Shown here piece after piece: positions 1-7,481 of a stretch of DNA of 26,669 nucleotides (positions are counted from its first letter, which is position 1; each line of letters begins with the position of its first letter). The stretch spans positions 1 through 26,669 of the forward strand of contig CAZDVW010000021.1 of the NCBI GenBank assembly GCA_964509205.1, read 5' to 3'. The notes under the pieces were generated by a model, which made no database searches, was not told the DNA's origin, and saw only the letters and a program-made list of their open reading frames with translations. This stretch comes from Duodenibacillus sp964509205 (GTDB lineage: Bacteria; Pseudomonadota; Gammaproteobacteria; Burkholderiales; Burkholderiaceae_F). A program made the translations under genes and the position numbers.

Positions 1-90
1 CTTATAGCCGTTTTTGTTTTGAGATTCAAAATTCCGCAACGTTAACCCTAGTTCACATGGAAAGTTTTCGAGACGTCGGGACTATCGATT

Positions 91-137
91 CAATAGCGCA
101 AATCAATCGATTTTTGTAATACAATAGCGTAAATCAA
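91..137. repeat. Pair of 16-bp direct repeats before the nrdD-like gene
   Basis: Two copies of CAATAGCG(C/T)AAATCAA lie at 91-106 and 122-137. They differ at one base and start 31 bp apart, close to three helical turns, so a protein bound to both would sit on one face of the DNA. The second copy ends 21 bp before the start codon at 159. A -10-like TACAAT lies at 120-125 without a clear -35. Paired boxes at whole-turn spacing are how NrdR binds nrd promoters, but these repeats do not match the NrdR consensus well and are not clean FNR sites. An operator role is inference. Confidence 0.55.
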
Positions 138-158
138 AAATCGAACAAGGATAGAACG

Positions 159-338
159 ATGGAATCTAAAAATGATACGATTGCTGTGAAGGACAGCGAA
201 CGGCAACCCTGTGAGGTCTGGACACGCGTCATGGGTTATCACAGACCCGTGCAGTCGTTTAATGTCGGCAAGAAGGGGGAATTTGCGGAGCGTCAATGCT
301 TCAGTGAAAGTAAGTGCGGTTTAAAGACGAGTAAATAA
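159..338 (+). CDS. Stand-alone NrdD-like glycyl-radical domain protein (59 aa)
   Basis: This small gene encodes 59 residues. The core, CEVWTRVMGYHRPV (residues 18-31) followed by FNVGKKGEFAER (34-45), resembles the extreme C-terminus of class III anaerobic ribonucleotide reductase NrdD. There an R-V-x-G-Y motif carries the glycyl radical and an FNxGKxxE segment follows. Gly26 aligns with the radical glycine. The catalytic barrel and the four-cysteine zinc site of full NrdD are absent; only Cys18, Cys47 and Cys53 are present. The ATG has an AAGGA sequence at 147-151. The gene ends 24 bp before rubrerythrin, so the two are probably co-transcribed. From memory, short proteins of this kind occur in other betaproteobacteria and are annotated as anaerobic ribonucleotide reductase. 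By analogy with YfiD/GrcA, which replaces the damaged radical domain of pyruvate formate-lyase, it may be a spare radical domain. That role is inferred. Confidence 0.8.
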   Translation: MESKNDTIAVKDSERQPCEVWTRVMGYHRPVQSFNVGKKGEFAERQCFSESKCGLKTSK

Positions 339-362
339 CTCGATTGTTTAGGAGGAATGGAG

Positions 363-899
363 ATGAAATCTCTGAAAGGAACGCAAACGGAAAAGAATCT
401 CGCAACGGCTTTTGCCGGGGAGTCTCAGGCGAGAAACAAGTACACGTTTTTTGCCAGTGTTGCCCGCAAAGAAGGCTACCAGCAGATTGCTGCGCTGTTT
501 GAGGAAACAGCGGCGAATGAAAAGGAACATGCTTCCATTTGGTTTAAGGCCTTGGGCGGCATCGGAACCACGGCAGAAAACTTAAAGGCGGCCGCAAGCG
601 GCGAAAATTATGAATGGACCGACATGTATGACGGTTTTGCCAAAACAGCCGATGAGGAAGGCTTCCCGGAATTGGCAGCTCGCTTCCGCGCCGTGGCGGC
701 GATTGAAAAAGCGCACGAAGAACGCTATCTGAAACTGTTGGATAATGTCCAGATGCAGCGCGTCTTTGAAAAGAGCGACGAGGTTATGTGGCAGTGCCGC
801 GAGTGCGGCCATCTGGTGGTCGGAAAGAAAGCACCGTTGGTTTGCCCTGTCTGCGGACACGCACAAGCCTGGCAACAGATTCGCGCTGAAAATTATTAA
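363..899 (+). CDS. rbr: Rubrerythrin
   Basis: Rubrerythrin is a cytoplasmic non-haem iron peroxidase that reduces hydrogen peroxide in anaerobes. The first ~140 residues form a ferritin-like four-helix domain with the expected di-iron ligands in segments such as FAGESQARNKY, NEKEHA and IEKAHEERY. The C-terminus is a rubredoxin-like domain with Cys145/Cys148 and Cys161/Cys164, which shuttles electrons to the di-iron site. The protein is 178 residues, normal for the family. An in-frame ATG at 357 touches the GGAGG at 351-355 and is too close to be used. The ATG at 363 has a 7-nt spacing, so I chose it. The gene follows the NrdD-like gene by 24 bp and is closed by a strong terminator. The neighbourhood suggests protection of an oxygen-sensitive radical enzyme. 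Confidence 0.95.
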   Translation: MKSLKGTQTEKNLATAFAGESQARNKYTFFASVARKEGYQQIAALFEETAANEKEHASIWFKALGGIGTTAENLKAAASGENYEWTDMYDGFAKTADEEGFPELAARFRAVAAIEKAHEERYLKLLDNVQMQRVFEKSDEVMWQCRECGHLVVGKKAPLVCPVCGHAQAWQQIRAENY

Positions 900-919
900 T
901 TTCGGAAGACGAAAAAAAG

Positions 920-945
920 CGGAGGCTGTGCCTCCGTTTTTTTTT
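920..945 (+). terminator. Rho-independent terminator after rubrerythrin
   Basis: A perfect 7-bp GC-rich stem, CGGAGGC (920-926) with GCCTCCG (930-936), encloses a 3-nt loop and is followed by nine T residues (937-945). It ends the NrdD-like/rubrerythrin transcript. Confidence 0.92.
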
Positions 946-1345
946 ACTTTGTGGCAACGGGACGAGTGATGTGTACGGCGTGAAACATTCGCATGAGAGT
1001 CTGAACAGACTTTGTGATCGGCGTGAGTTCATGCGAATTTTTTGCAACGGTTTTCCCTGCCTTGCTCTTTTTGAGAACCGGCTCATCGAGCAAACTTAAA
1101 ATAACGCACATTGACAGAAGTTTCCTTAAATCGAATTATTTTGTGACGGGCGCGCATCTTACACGGTTTTTCCCTCGGAAACCAGAGCAAATTTTTTTAA
1201 ATTTCAAAGTGTGCATTTTCCTTCATTGCTATCATTCGTTTCGCAACAGACAGACCGTATGGAAATCGTCTTTTTTCGGGAAGAGCGAGAGAAGAGTTCC
1301 CGCCGGTCTGCCAACTTTCCAATCAGTTCTGTGAGGACGATCGCG
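946..1345. other. 400-bp non-coding region and probable rml leader
   Basis: I see no convincing gene here. Open frames through it lack family resemblance and good ribosome binding sites. It holds the candidate rml promoter at 1111-1139. Downstream, the predicted leader contains two nested inverted repeats: CAGACCG (1251-1257) with CGGTCTG (1304-1310), and CGGGAA (1277-1282) with TTCCCG (1297-1302). I did not find the ops/JUMPstart element that marks RfaH-controlled polysaccharide operons. Confidence 0.5.
1111..1139 (+). promoter_or_regulatory. Candidate sigma-70 promoter for the rml operon
   Basis: A perfect -35 TTGACA (1111-1116) is followed after 17 bp by AATTAT (1134-1139), a 4/6 match to the -10 consensus. 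Transcription from here would give a leader of about 200 nt before rmlA. Prediction only. Confidence 0.45.
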
Positions 1346-2233
1346 GTGAAAGGAATAATTTTGGCAGGAGGCGCCGGGACGCGCCTGTATCCGCTTACGC
1401 TTGTGACGAGTAAACAACTTTTGCCCGTATACGACAAGCCGATGGTTTTTTACCCGTTAAGCACATTGATGCTTTCCGGCATTCGAGAGATTTTGGTGAT
1501 TTCGACGCCCTCGGATCTCCCGAATTTCGAGCGGTTGCTCGGCGATGGTTCTCAATTCGGACTCAAACTCTCTTACAAGGTGCAGCCGAGTCCGGACGGG
1601 CTTGCTCAGGCTTTTATTCTCGGAAAGGAGTTCATCGGCGAGGATGCCTGTGCCATGGTCTTGGGAGACAACATCTTTTACGGTCATGGATTTGTCAGAG
1701 CCCTTCGCAGCGCCGCTCAGAACGCCGAGCAATCGGATCGCGCAACGGTCTTTGGCTATTACGTCAAGGACCCGGAGCGCTTCGGCGTCGTCGAGTTTGA
1801 CGAGAACTGGAAGGCGCTTTCGATTGAGGAAAAACCGAAAAAACCGCGCAGCAACTATGCGGTGACGGGACTGTATTTTTACCCGAAAGGCGTTGCAGAG
1901 AAGGCCATGCAGGTCAGGCCGTCGGAACGCGGCGAACTAGAGATTACGACGCTCAATGCCCTTTATTTGGAAGAGAATCGACTCGATGTCCAGCTTCTCG
2001 GCCGAGGATTTGCCTGGCTCGATACCGGGACGATGGAGAGTTTGGCAGAAGCTTCGGAATACGTTCGTATTGTGCAAAATCGCCAGGGTGTTGAGATTTC
2101 GGCTCCCGAAGAAATTGCTTTCCGCAACGGTTGGATTTCTGAGGCAGAACTCGAGGAAGCCGCTTCGCGATACGGCAAGTCGCCGTACGGAGCTCACCTG
2201 AGAAATGTCGCAAGAGGCAAGGTGAGTGAATAA
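1346..2233 (+). CDS. rmlA: Glucose-1-phosphate thymidylyltransferase
   Basis: RmlA (RfbA) joins dTTP and glucose-1-phosphate to give dTDP-glucose, the first step of dTDP-L-rhamnose synthesis in the cytoplasm. The N-terminal nucleotide-binding signature LAGGAGTRLYPLT (residues 6-18) is followed by KQLLPVYDKPM, the sugar-phosphate region LGDNIFYG, the EEKP segment, and LDTGTMESL near the C-terminus. All are typical. The frame is open upstream to 1211, but family homology begins at M-K-G-I-I-L. A GTG at 1346 has AGGA at 1334-1337 with good spacing, giving 295 residues, the usual family length. I reject the longer start. It is the first of four rml genes; rmlC begins 20 bp downstream. Confidence 0.95.
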   Translation: MKGIILAGGAGTRLYPLTLVTSKQLLPVYDKPMVFYPLSTLMLSGIREILVISTPSDLPNFERLLGDGSQFGLKLSYKVQPSPDGLAQAFILGKEFIGEDACAMVLGDNIFYGHGFVRALRSAAQNAEQSDRATVFGYYVKDPERFGVVEFDENWKALSIEEKPKKPRSNYAVTGLYFYPKGVAEKAMQVRPSERGELEITTLNALYLEENRLDVQLLGRGFAWLDTGTMESLAEASEYVRIVQNRQGVEISAPEEIAFRNGWISEAELEEAASRYGKSPYGAHLRNVARGKVSE

Positions 2234-2253
2234 GGGAAAGAAGGGAAATCGAT

Positions 2254-2811
2254 ATGGGAAGTTTTGCTGTTACTAAAACCTCGATTGAGGGCGTATTGAT
2301 TATTGAGCCGAAAAAGTTTGGTGACGAACGCGGTTACTTTATGGAAACATACAACGAAGCGGACTTTAAGAAACTTGGAATTTCATGCCGCTTTGTTCAA
2401 GACAATCAGTCGAAATCTTCAAAAGGGGTTTTAAGAGGGTTGCATTTCCAAAAAACGTTTCCTCAGGCAAAGCTCGTTCGTGTTCTCTTTGGCGAAGTTT
2501 ATGACGTGGCGGTGGATTTGCGAAAAGGATCCCAAACATACGGTCAGTATGTCGGCGTTGTCCTTTCTGCGGAAAACAATCGCCAGTTTCTCATCCCAAG
2601 AGGGTTTGCGCATGGTTTTCTGGTTTTGAGCGAAACGGCAGAATTTGCTTATAAGTGCGACGATTTTTATCACCCGGAGGATGAGGGCGGTATTTGCTGG
2701 GACGATCCGGACATCGCCGTTGCCTGGCCGGATGTCGGTTCCGTAACGTTAAGCGAAAAAGACAAGAAGCATCCGACATTAAAGAGTTGCGCCATGGAGT
2801 TTGACGTATGA
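2254..2811 (+). CDS. rmlC: dTDP-4-dehydrorhamnose 3,5-epimerase
   Basis: RmlC (RfbC) epimerises dTDP-4-keto-6-deoxyglucose at C3 and C5, the third step of the pathway. It is a 185-residue cupin. The active-site segment RGLHFQ carries the conserved base His64. The core strand around LVRVLFGEVYDVAVDLRKGS and the IPRGFAHGF motif, with a second conserved histidine region, are present. The length is normal. A purine-rich AGAAGGGA precedes the ATG. The stop codon overlaps the rmlB start by 4 bp (ATGA at 2808-2811), which indicates translational coupling. Confidence 0.96.
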   Translation: MGSFAVTKTSIEGVLIIEPKKFGDERGYFMETYNEADFKKLGISCRFVQDNQSKSSKGVLRGLHFQKTFPQAKLVRVLFGEVYDVAVDLRKGSQTYGQYVGVVLSAENNRQFLIPRGFAHGFLVLSETAEFAYKCDDFYHPEDEGGICWDDPDIAVAWPDVGSVTLSEKDKKHPTLKSCAMEFDV

Positions 2812-3827
2812 AATTGTTTGTCACAGGAGGAGCCGGCTTTATCGGCTCAAACTTTATCTATCACGTGTTGTCCAAACACCCGGAAGATCGGATTGTTTGC
2901 CTGGATAAATTAACGTATGCGGGCAATCTTTCGACGCTTGCGACTGCCATGAAGTCGCCCAATTTCCGTTTCGTACGGATAGATATTTGTGACAGGGAAG
3001 CGGTGTATGGGCTTTTTGAAGAAGAACATCCGGATGTCGTCATTAACTTTGCCGCCGAAAGTCATGTGGATCGTTCGATCGAAAATCCGGAAGTCTTTCT
3101 TCAGACGAACATTATCGGAACCGCCGTATTGATGGATGCTTGCCGGCGATACGGCATCGGGCGCTACCACCAGGTTTCAACCGATGAGGTCTATGGCGAT
3201 CTCCCGCTGGATCGACCGGACTTGCTTTTTACGGAAAAAACGCCGTTACACACGAGTTCTCCTTACAGCAGCTCGAAGGCGTCGGCCGATCTGCTGGTCT
3301 TAGCCTATCACCGCACCTATGGCCTTCCGGTTTCGATCACGCGTTGTTCCAATAACTACGGGCCGTACCATTTCCCGGAAAAGTTGATTCCCTTGATGAT
3401 CATTAATGCGTTGCACGACAAGAAGCTTCCCGTGTACGGGGCAGGTCTTAATGTGCGGGATTGGCTTTATGTGGAGGATCACTGCGAGGCAATTGATCTG
3501 GTTGTTCGAAAGGGGCGCGTCGGTGAGGTCTACAACGTCGGCGGACACAATGAAATGCGAAACATTGATATCGTCAAGCTGATCTGCCGCGAATTGGATA
3601 AGCCTGAAACGCTGATCAGCCATGTGTCGGATCGAAAAGGTCACGACATGCGCTACGCCATCGATCCGACGAAGATTTGCGAGGAACTGGGGTGGTTGCC
3701 GAAAACACGGTTTGCCGACGGAATTAAGAAAACGATTCAGTGGTATCTCGACAATCGTTCGTGGTGGGAAGAGATTATTTCCGGCGACTATCGCAACTAC
3801 TATGAAAAAATGTATGAGAACAGGTAG
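2808..3827 (+). CDS. rmlB: dTDP-glucose 4,6-dehydratase
   Basis: RmlB (RfbB) converts dTDP-glucose to dTDP-4-keto-6-deoxyglucose using a tightly bound NAD+, the second pathway step. It is an extended short-chain dehydrogenase of 339 residues. The Rossmann motif TGGAGFIGS is at residues 6-14, and the catalytic pair is Tyr153 and Lys157 in YSSSK. The dehydratase-specific Thr125-Asp126-Glu127 is in STDEVYGD. The usual NNYGP and DWLYVEDHC segments follow. It overlaps rmlC by 4 bp and precedes rmlD closely. Confidence 0.96.
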   Translation: MKLFVTGGAGFIGSNFIYHVLSKHPEDRIVCLDKLTYAGNLSTLATAMKSPNFRFVRIDICDREAVYGLFEEEHPDVVINFAAESHVDRSIENPEVFLQTNIIGTAVLMDACRRYGIGRYHQVSTDEVYGDLPLDRPDLLFTEKTPLHTSSPYSSSKASADLLVLAYHRTYGLPVSITRCSNNYGPYHFPEKLIPLMIINALHDKKLPVYGAGLNVRDWLYVEDHCEAIDLVVRKGRVGEVYNVGGHNEMRNIDIVKLICRELDKPETLISHVSDRKGHDMRYAIDPTKICEELGWLPKTRFADGIKKTIQWYLDNRSWWEEIISGDYRNYYEKMYENR

Positions 3828-3854
3828 TTGTCGAGCCCAATAGAGAGAAAAAGC

Positions 3855-4769
3855 ATGAGAGTATTCGTCACAGGCGTCAATGGACAGCTCGGACACGATG
3901 TCGTCAATGAGCTGGCCGCCCGAGGGTTGGAGGTGGTCGGATCGGATTTGAAGCCGGCTTATGCAGGGATTGCAGACGGCTCATTTGCGGTCACAGCTCC
4001 GTACAAGTCACTTGATATTACAAAGAAAGACGATGTTTTGCGCGTCATGGAGACTGTGCGTCCGGATGCTGTGATTCATTGCGCCGCGTGGACGGCCGTG
4101 GATGCGGCAGAAGATCCGGAGAATCAGGAAAAAGTCTTTGCCGTTAATGCGGCAGGCACGCTTTACATGGCTCAGGCAGCAAAGGCTGTCGGTGCAAAGA
4201 TGCTCTACATCAGTACGGATTATGTCTTTGACGGGACAGGTTCAGAGCCGCGTCAAGAAGACTGTGAAGACTATGCACCCTTGAATGTCTATGGACGCTC
4301 AAAACTCGACGGCGAAAGAGCGGTCAGAGAAACGCTGGAACGGTTTTTCATTGTTCGAACAGCCTGGGTCTTCGGTCTTAACGGCCACAACTTTGTGAAA
4401 ACAATGCTCTCTTTGGGCAAAACACATCGAGAGTTGCGTATTGTGAACGATCAGGTCGGAACGCCGACGTATACGCCGGATCTTGCCCGATTGCTCGTTG
4501 ATATGGCTCAGACGGAACAGTACGGAACGTACCATGCGACAAACGAAGGCGGTTTTGTCAGCTGGGCTCAGTTTGCGGCGGAAATCTTTCGCCAAAGCGG
4601 GCAGGATGTGCGTGTGGTTCCCGTTACGACGGCCGAGTACGGCCTTTCCAAGGCAAAGCGACCGTTTAACAGCCGATTGTCGAAGAAAAAATTAACGGAA
4701 AACGGATTCGTTCCTTTGCCGGCCTGGCAGGATGCGTTAAAGCGATACCTTCGGGATGTTTGCTTTTAA
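3855..4769 (+). CDS. rmlD: dTDP-4-dehydrorhamnose reductase
   Basis: RmlD (RfbD) makes the last step, NAD(P)H-dependent reduction of dTDP-4-keto-L-rhamnose to dTDP-L-rhamnose. The protein starts with the cofactor loop GVNGQLG (residues 7-13), carries ISTDYVFDG, and has the catalytic pair Tyr146 and Lys150 in YGRSK. It is 304 residues, normal for the family. The frame is open from a TTG at 3828 directly behind the rmlB stop, but homology starts at MRVFVTG. The ATG at 3855 has a weak AGAGAGA upstream, so I use it. It is the last gene of the operon. The gene order A-C-B-D differs from the commoner B-A-D-C or B-D-A-C orders. Confidence 0.95.
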   Translation: MRVFVTGVNGQLGHDVVNELAARGLEVVGSDLKPAYAGIADGSFAVTAPYKSLDITKKDDVLRVMETVRPDAVIHCAAWTAVDAAEDPENQEKVFAVNAAGTLYMAQAAKAVGAKMLYISTDYVFDGTGSEPRQEDCEDYAPLNVYGRSKLDGERAVRETLERFFIVRTAWVFGLNGHNFVKTMLSLGKTHRELRIVNDQVGTPTYTPDLARLLVDMAQTEQYGTYHATNEGGFVSWAQFAAEIFRQSGQDVRVVPVTTAEYGLSKAKRPFNSRLSKKKLTENGFVPLPAWQDALKRYLRDVCF

Positions 4770-4882
4770 ACGATTTCGTGAGGGCCTTTGCTGAGACCGG
4801 TTGGTACAGGATAACGAGTGGTCAATCAGCGAGAGGGGCTTTCCTTCAAGGGGAAGAAAGCAAGGAAAACATTGAGTGTGAC

Positions 4883-4923
4883 GGAAAAAAGAAAACCCCA
4901 GAACCGAACGTTCTAGGGTTTTC
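4883..4923 (-). terminator. Terminator of tRNA-Leu, possibly two-way
   Basis: Read on the minus strand, AAAACCCTAGAAC, a short loop and GTTCTGGGGTTTT form a long hairpin with one mismatch. The minus-strand run of T (plus A at 4885-4890) follows. It lies just beyond the tRNA 3' end and may also slow transcripts arriving from rmlD. Confidence 0.8.
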
Positions 4924-4930
4924 AGCGATC

Positions 4931-5015
4931 TGGTGCCCAAGACTGGACTCGAACCAGCATGCCTCACGGCGCTGCGACCTGAACACAGTGCGTCTACCAA
5001 TTTCGCCACTTGGGC
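4931..5015 (-). tRNA. tRNA-Leu, anticodon CAG
   Basis: The minus strand shows an 85-nt class II tRNA. The acceptor GCCCAAG pairs with CUUGGGC, the D-loop contains the AAUUGGUAGACGC block typical of leucine tRNAs, and the anticodon stem CUGUG/CGCAG carries the loop UUCAGGU. The anticodon is therefore CAG, reading CUG codons. A variable arm with a small stem follows, then the T-arm with GGUUCGAGUCC, and an encoded CCA end (4931-4933). It sits between rmlD and rnr and points away from rnr. Confidence 0.95.
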
Positions 5016-5028
5016 GTAGCGGAGGCGC

Positions 5029-5034
5029 AGTATA
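5029..5034 (-). promoter_or_regulatory. -10 box of the tRNA-Leu promoter
   Basis: On the minus strand TATACT lies 13 bp before the tRNA 5' end and is followed by the GC-rich stretch GCGCCTCC. This resembles the discriminator of stable-RNA promoters under stringent control. No good -35 is visible. Confidence 0.5.
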
Positions 5035-5070
5035 ACACGAGAAACATTTTTAGAACGGAAAGAACGTCGA

Positions 5071-7470
5071 GTGACTTCAAAGAAGAAAAAAAATGAGGCC
5101 TTGTGCGCAGGATTTCAGGAACCTGACGTTCCTGTGAAAGCAGGGCGACTCAGAAAGGCCCGAAAGGCGATTATCGCGTTACTGAACGAAACTCAGAAGA
5201 CGGGAACGCTCACGGAACTGTCGGACTTTTTGGAAAAGTCAGCGTGTCTGACGCATGCCGAGACGGCCGCCGCTCTTCGGGATATGTACTTTGACGGAAC
5301 GCTTGTTCAGGCAGAGAAGGACAGCTGCTCGAAAAAGAGCCTGTGGCGTCTTTCTGCGCAGTCTCTTTGGTTTGAAGGCGTTGTACAAGGGAGACGTTCT
5401 GGCGAATACGTTGTGGAAGATCCTCAAAGCGGAGAGATGCTCAAGGTGCGGGGCGAGGATGCAATTCCTGTGTTGCCGGGCGATCGCATCTTTGTCTCCA
5501 GAGCGACAAATTCGCATGAGCGGACGGCACCGGCTGTTGCTTGGATTGAGAAGTTCATTGAGCGCAAGACAAAGCAATTGGTGTGTCGCGCCGTGTCGCA
5601 ATGTCCGGTCAAAATACGTTCCGAGGTGTTCTTTTGGGCAAAGCCGGCAGATCCGTTTTCCCCGACAGACATCCTTGTACACGGCAATCCTGTGAACTAT
5701 TGCGGAAAAGCCTTTGTCGTTGAACTGGAAAAAGAAGCTCGGCACATCGAGAAAGGACTTTATGTGATTTCCGGTTCGGTCAAAGAAGTTCTCGGCGAAT
5801 CGGAAGATCCGGCAGTTGAATTGGCCGTTGCCGTTCAGCGCTTCGGTTTGCCGCATGTTTTCAGTCAAGAAGCATTGGAGCAGGCCAAAGCCTTGCCGGA
5901 TGCCGTTGATCCTTCCGACATCAAGGGGCGAATTGATCTTCGGGATATTCGTTTTGTGACGATTGACGGTGAAGATGCGAAGGACTTCGATGATGCGGTT
6001 TGGGCAATGCCGCTTAAAAACGGATGGCGGCTGCTTGTGGCGATTGCCGACGTCAGCCGATATGTGACTTGCGGCTCTGCATTGGATCGAGATGCGCAGC
6101 AACGAGCGACAAGCGTTTATTTCCCCCGATGCGTGATCCCGATGCTTCCGGAAAAACTCTCGAACGGATTGTGTTCTTTAAATCCGGGAGTTGACCGACT
6201 GTCGGTTGTTTGCGATATGGTGATCTCCAAAGAAGGCACTGTGAAGGCCTATCAGTTTTATCGGGCCGTGATTTGCTCACATGCGCGATTGACGTATGCT
6301 TCTGCTTATGCCGCTATGTGCGCAGATGCTCAAGATGCGATACAACGCGGAGGAAATTCGGAAGATATCGCGTGCTTAAAGTCGCTTTTTGAAGCTTTTC
6401 GACGGGCACGCAGCAAGCGCGGCGCCATCGATTTTGAAACGGCAGAAACGCAGATTGTTTGTTCCGAAGATGGGAGAATCGAGCAGGTGAAAAAGCGAGA
6501 TCACACGGACGCCCATCGCATGATCGAAGAGTGCATGTTAGCGGCTAATACTTGTGCGGCCGATTTCATGCTTCGAAAGAAGTTACCCTGTCTTTTTCGT
6601 GTTCACGACTCGCCGGCTGCCGATCGGCTGAACGCGTTGCGGGCAGAACTCTCGGCCTTCGGTTTGACGTTGGCAGGAGGTTTAAAGCCTGCGGCAGGAG
6701 ATTTTGAACAGGTTTTGTCGGCCGTTTCGGATGACGTCAGACGAGAAGTTGTGCAATTGGCGATGCTTCGGACGATGCAGCAGGCTGTGTACAGTCCCAC
6801 AAATATCGGGCACTACGGCTTGAACTATCCGGCCTATACGCACTTTACGTCGCCCATCCGTCGGTATCCGGATTTACTTGTGCACCGTACCATTTGCGCA
6901 TCACTCGACAAAAAGGAATATGTGCCCGAACTTTTTGTGAGCACAGACTGGCTCAAATCGTCGCATGCCGCACAAAGTGCAGAAAAGACAATCAAAGCTG
7001 TCCGAGTCAAGTCGCAAGCCTCAGAGAACGGATCAAAAGCGCTTTGGGACAAGATCGGTTTGCTTTGTTCGGCATCCGAGCGTCGTGCCGATGAGGCAAG
7101 TCGTGACGTGACGGCTTGGCTAAAGTGTGTGTATGCGAATTCTCTGCCGAGGAAACCCTTCAGGGCTCTCGTCACAGGGGTGAATCGCGCAGGACTTTAT
7201 GTGACGCTGTGTGATTCGTTTATCGAAGGTTTTGTTCATATTTCAAAGGTCGGCGACGATTATTTCTATTTCAACGAACAGACGCAGACGTTTGAAGGAT
7301 CCGCCTGTGCGGTTTCATACGGGCTGGGGGATGCTGTTTTTGTCGAAATCGATTCCGTTGATACGGAGGCGCGAACCATCGATTTTCGAATGGTGCGACA
7401 GAACAAGATAAAAGGGAAATCGGGACGACCGCGATCGGGCGGCAAGAAAACAAAGAGATTTTTTAATTAA
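5071..7470 (+). CDS. rnr: Ribonuclease R (3'-5' exoribonuclease)
   Basis: RNase R degrades structured RNA 3' to 5' in the cytoplasm and takes part in mRNA decay and rRNA quality control. The 799 residues show an N-terminal winged-helix-like region (about 25-95), cold-shock-like OB folds (about 95-260), and the RNB catalytic domain. The RNB domain carries the metal-binding aspartates in DGEDAKDFDDAV (near residue 300) and HFTSPIRRYPDLLVH (near 590-605). An S1 domain from about 695 to 770 and a short lysine/arginine-rich tail follow. I use the GTG at 5071; the upstream purines give only a weak ribosome binding site. It is followed after 11 bp by rlmB, the familiar rnr-rlmB operon of proteobacteria. 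Confidence 0.96.
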   Translation: MTSKKKKNEALCAGFQEPDVPVKAGRLRKARKAIIALLNETQKTGTLTELSDFLEKSACLTHAETAAALRDMYFDGTLVQAEKDSCSKKSLWRLSAQSLWFEGVVQGRRSGEYVVEDPQSGEMLKVRGEDAIPVLPGDRIFVSRATNSHERTAPAVAWIEKFIERKTKQLVCRAVSQCPVKIRSEVFFWAKPADPFSPTDILVHGNPVNYCGKAFVVELEKEARHIEKGLYVISGSVKEVLGESEDPAVELAVAVQRFGLPHVFSQEALEQAKALPDAVDPSDIKGRIDLRDIRFVTIDGEDAKDFDDAVWAMPLKNGWRLLVAIADVSRYVTCGSALDRDAQQRATSVYFPRCVIPMLPEKLSNGLCSLNPGVDRLSVVCDMVISKEGTVKAYQFYRAVICSHARLTYASAYAAMCADAQDAIQRGGNSEDIACLKSLFEAFRRARSKRGAIDFETAETQIVCSEDGRIEQVKKRDHTDAHRMIEECMLAANTCAADFMLRKKLPCLFRVHDSPAADRLNALRAELSAFGLTLAGGLKPAAGDFEQVLSAVSDDVRREVVQLAMLRTMQQAVYSPTNIGHYGLNYPAYTHFTSPIRRYPDLLVHRTICASLDKKEYVPELFVSTDWLKSSHAAQSAEKTIKAVRVKSQASENGSKALWDKIGLLCSASERRADEASRDVTAWLKCVYANSLPRKPFRALVTGVNRAGLYVTLCDSFIEGFVHISKVGDDYFYFNEQTQTFEGSACAVSYGLGDAVFVEIDSVDTEARTIDFRMVRQNKIKGKSGRPRSGGKKTKRFFN

Positions 7471-7481
7471 GTAGGATCATC

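Noticed and set aside
1014..1334. Open frame of 106 codons before rmlA, and the longer rmlA start at 1211
   Set aside because: No family resemblance; the region is better explained as promoter and leader, and rmlA homology begins at the GTG at 1346.
4931..5015. tRNA-Leu as an integration site for a mobile element
   Set aside because: No integrase or duplicated tRNA 3' end is visible, and the flanks are ordinary housekeeping genes.
4737..5035. Open frames on both strands across 4737-5035
   Set aside because: They cover the tRNA-Leu and its flanks; the minus-strand frame is the usual translation of a tRNA and has no protein family.
5239..6102. 287-codon frame on the minus strand inside rnr
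   Set aside because: Antisense to a well-recognised gene; its composition is that of a shadow and it lacks motifs or a ribosome binding site.
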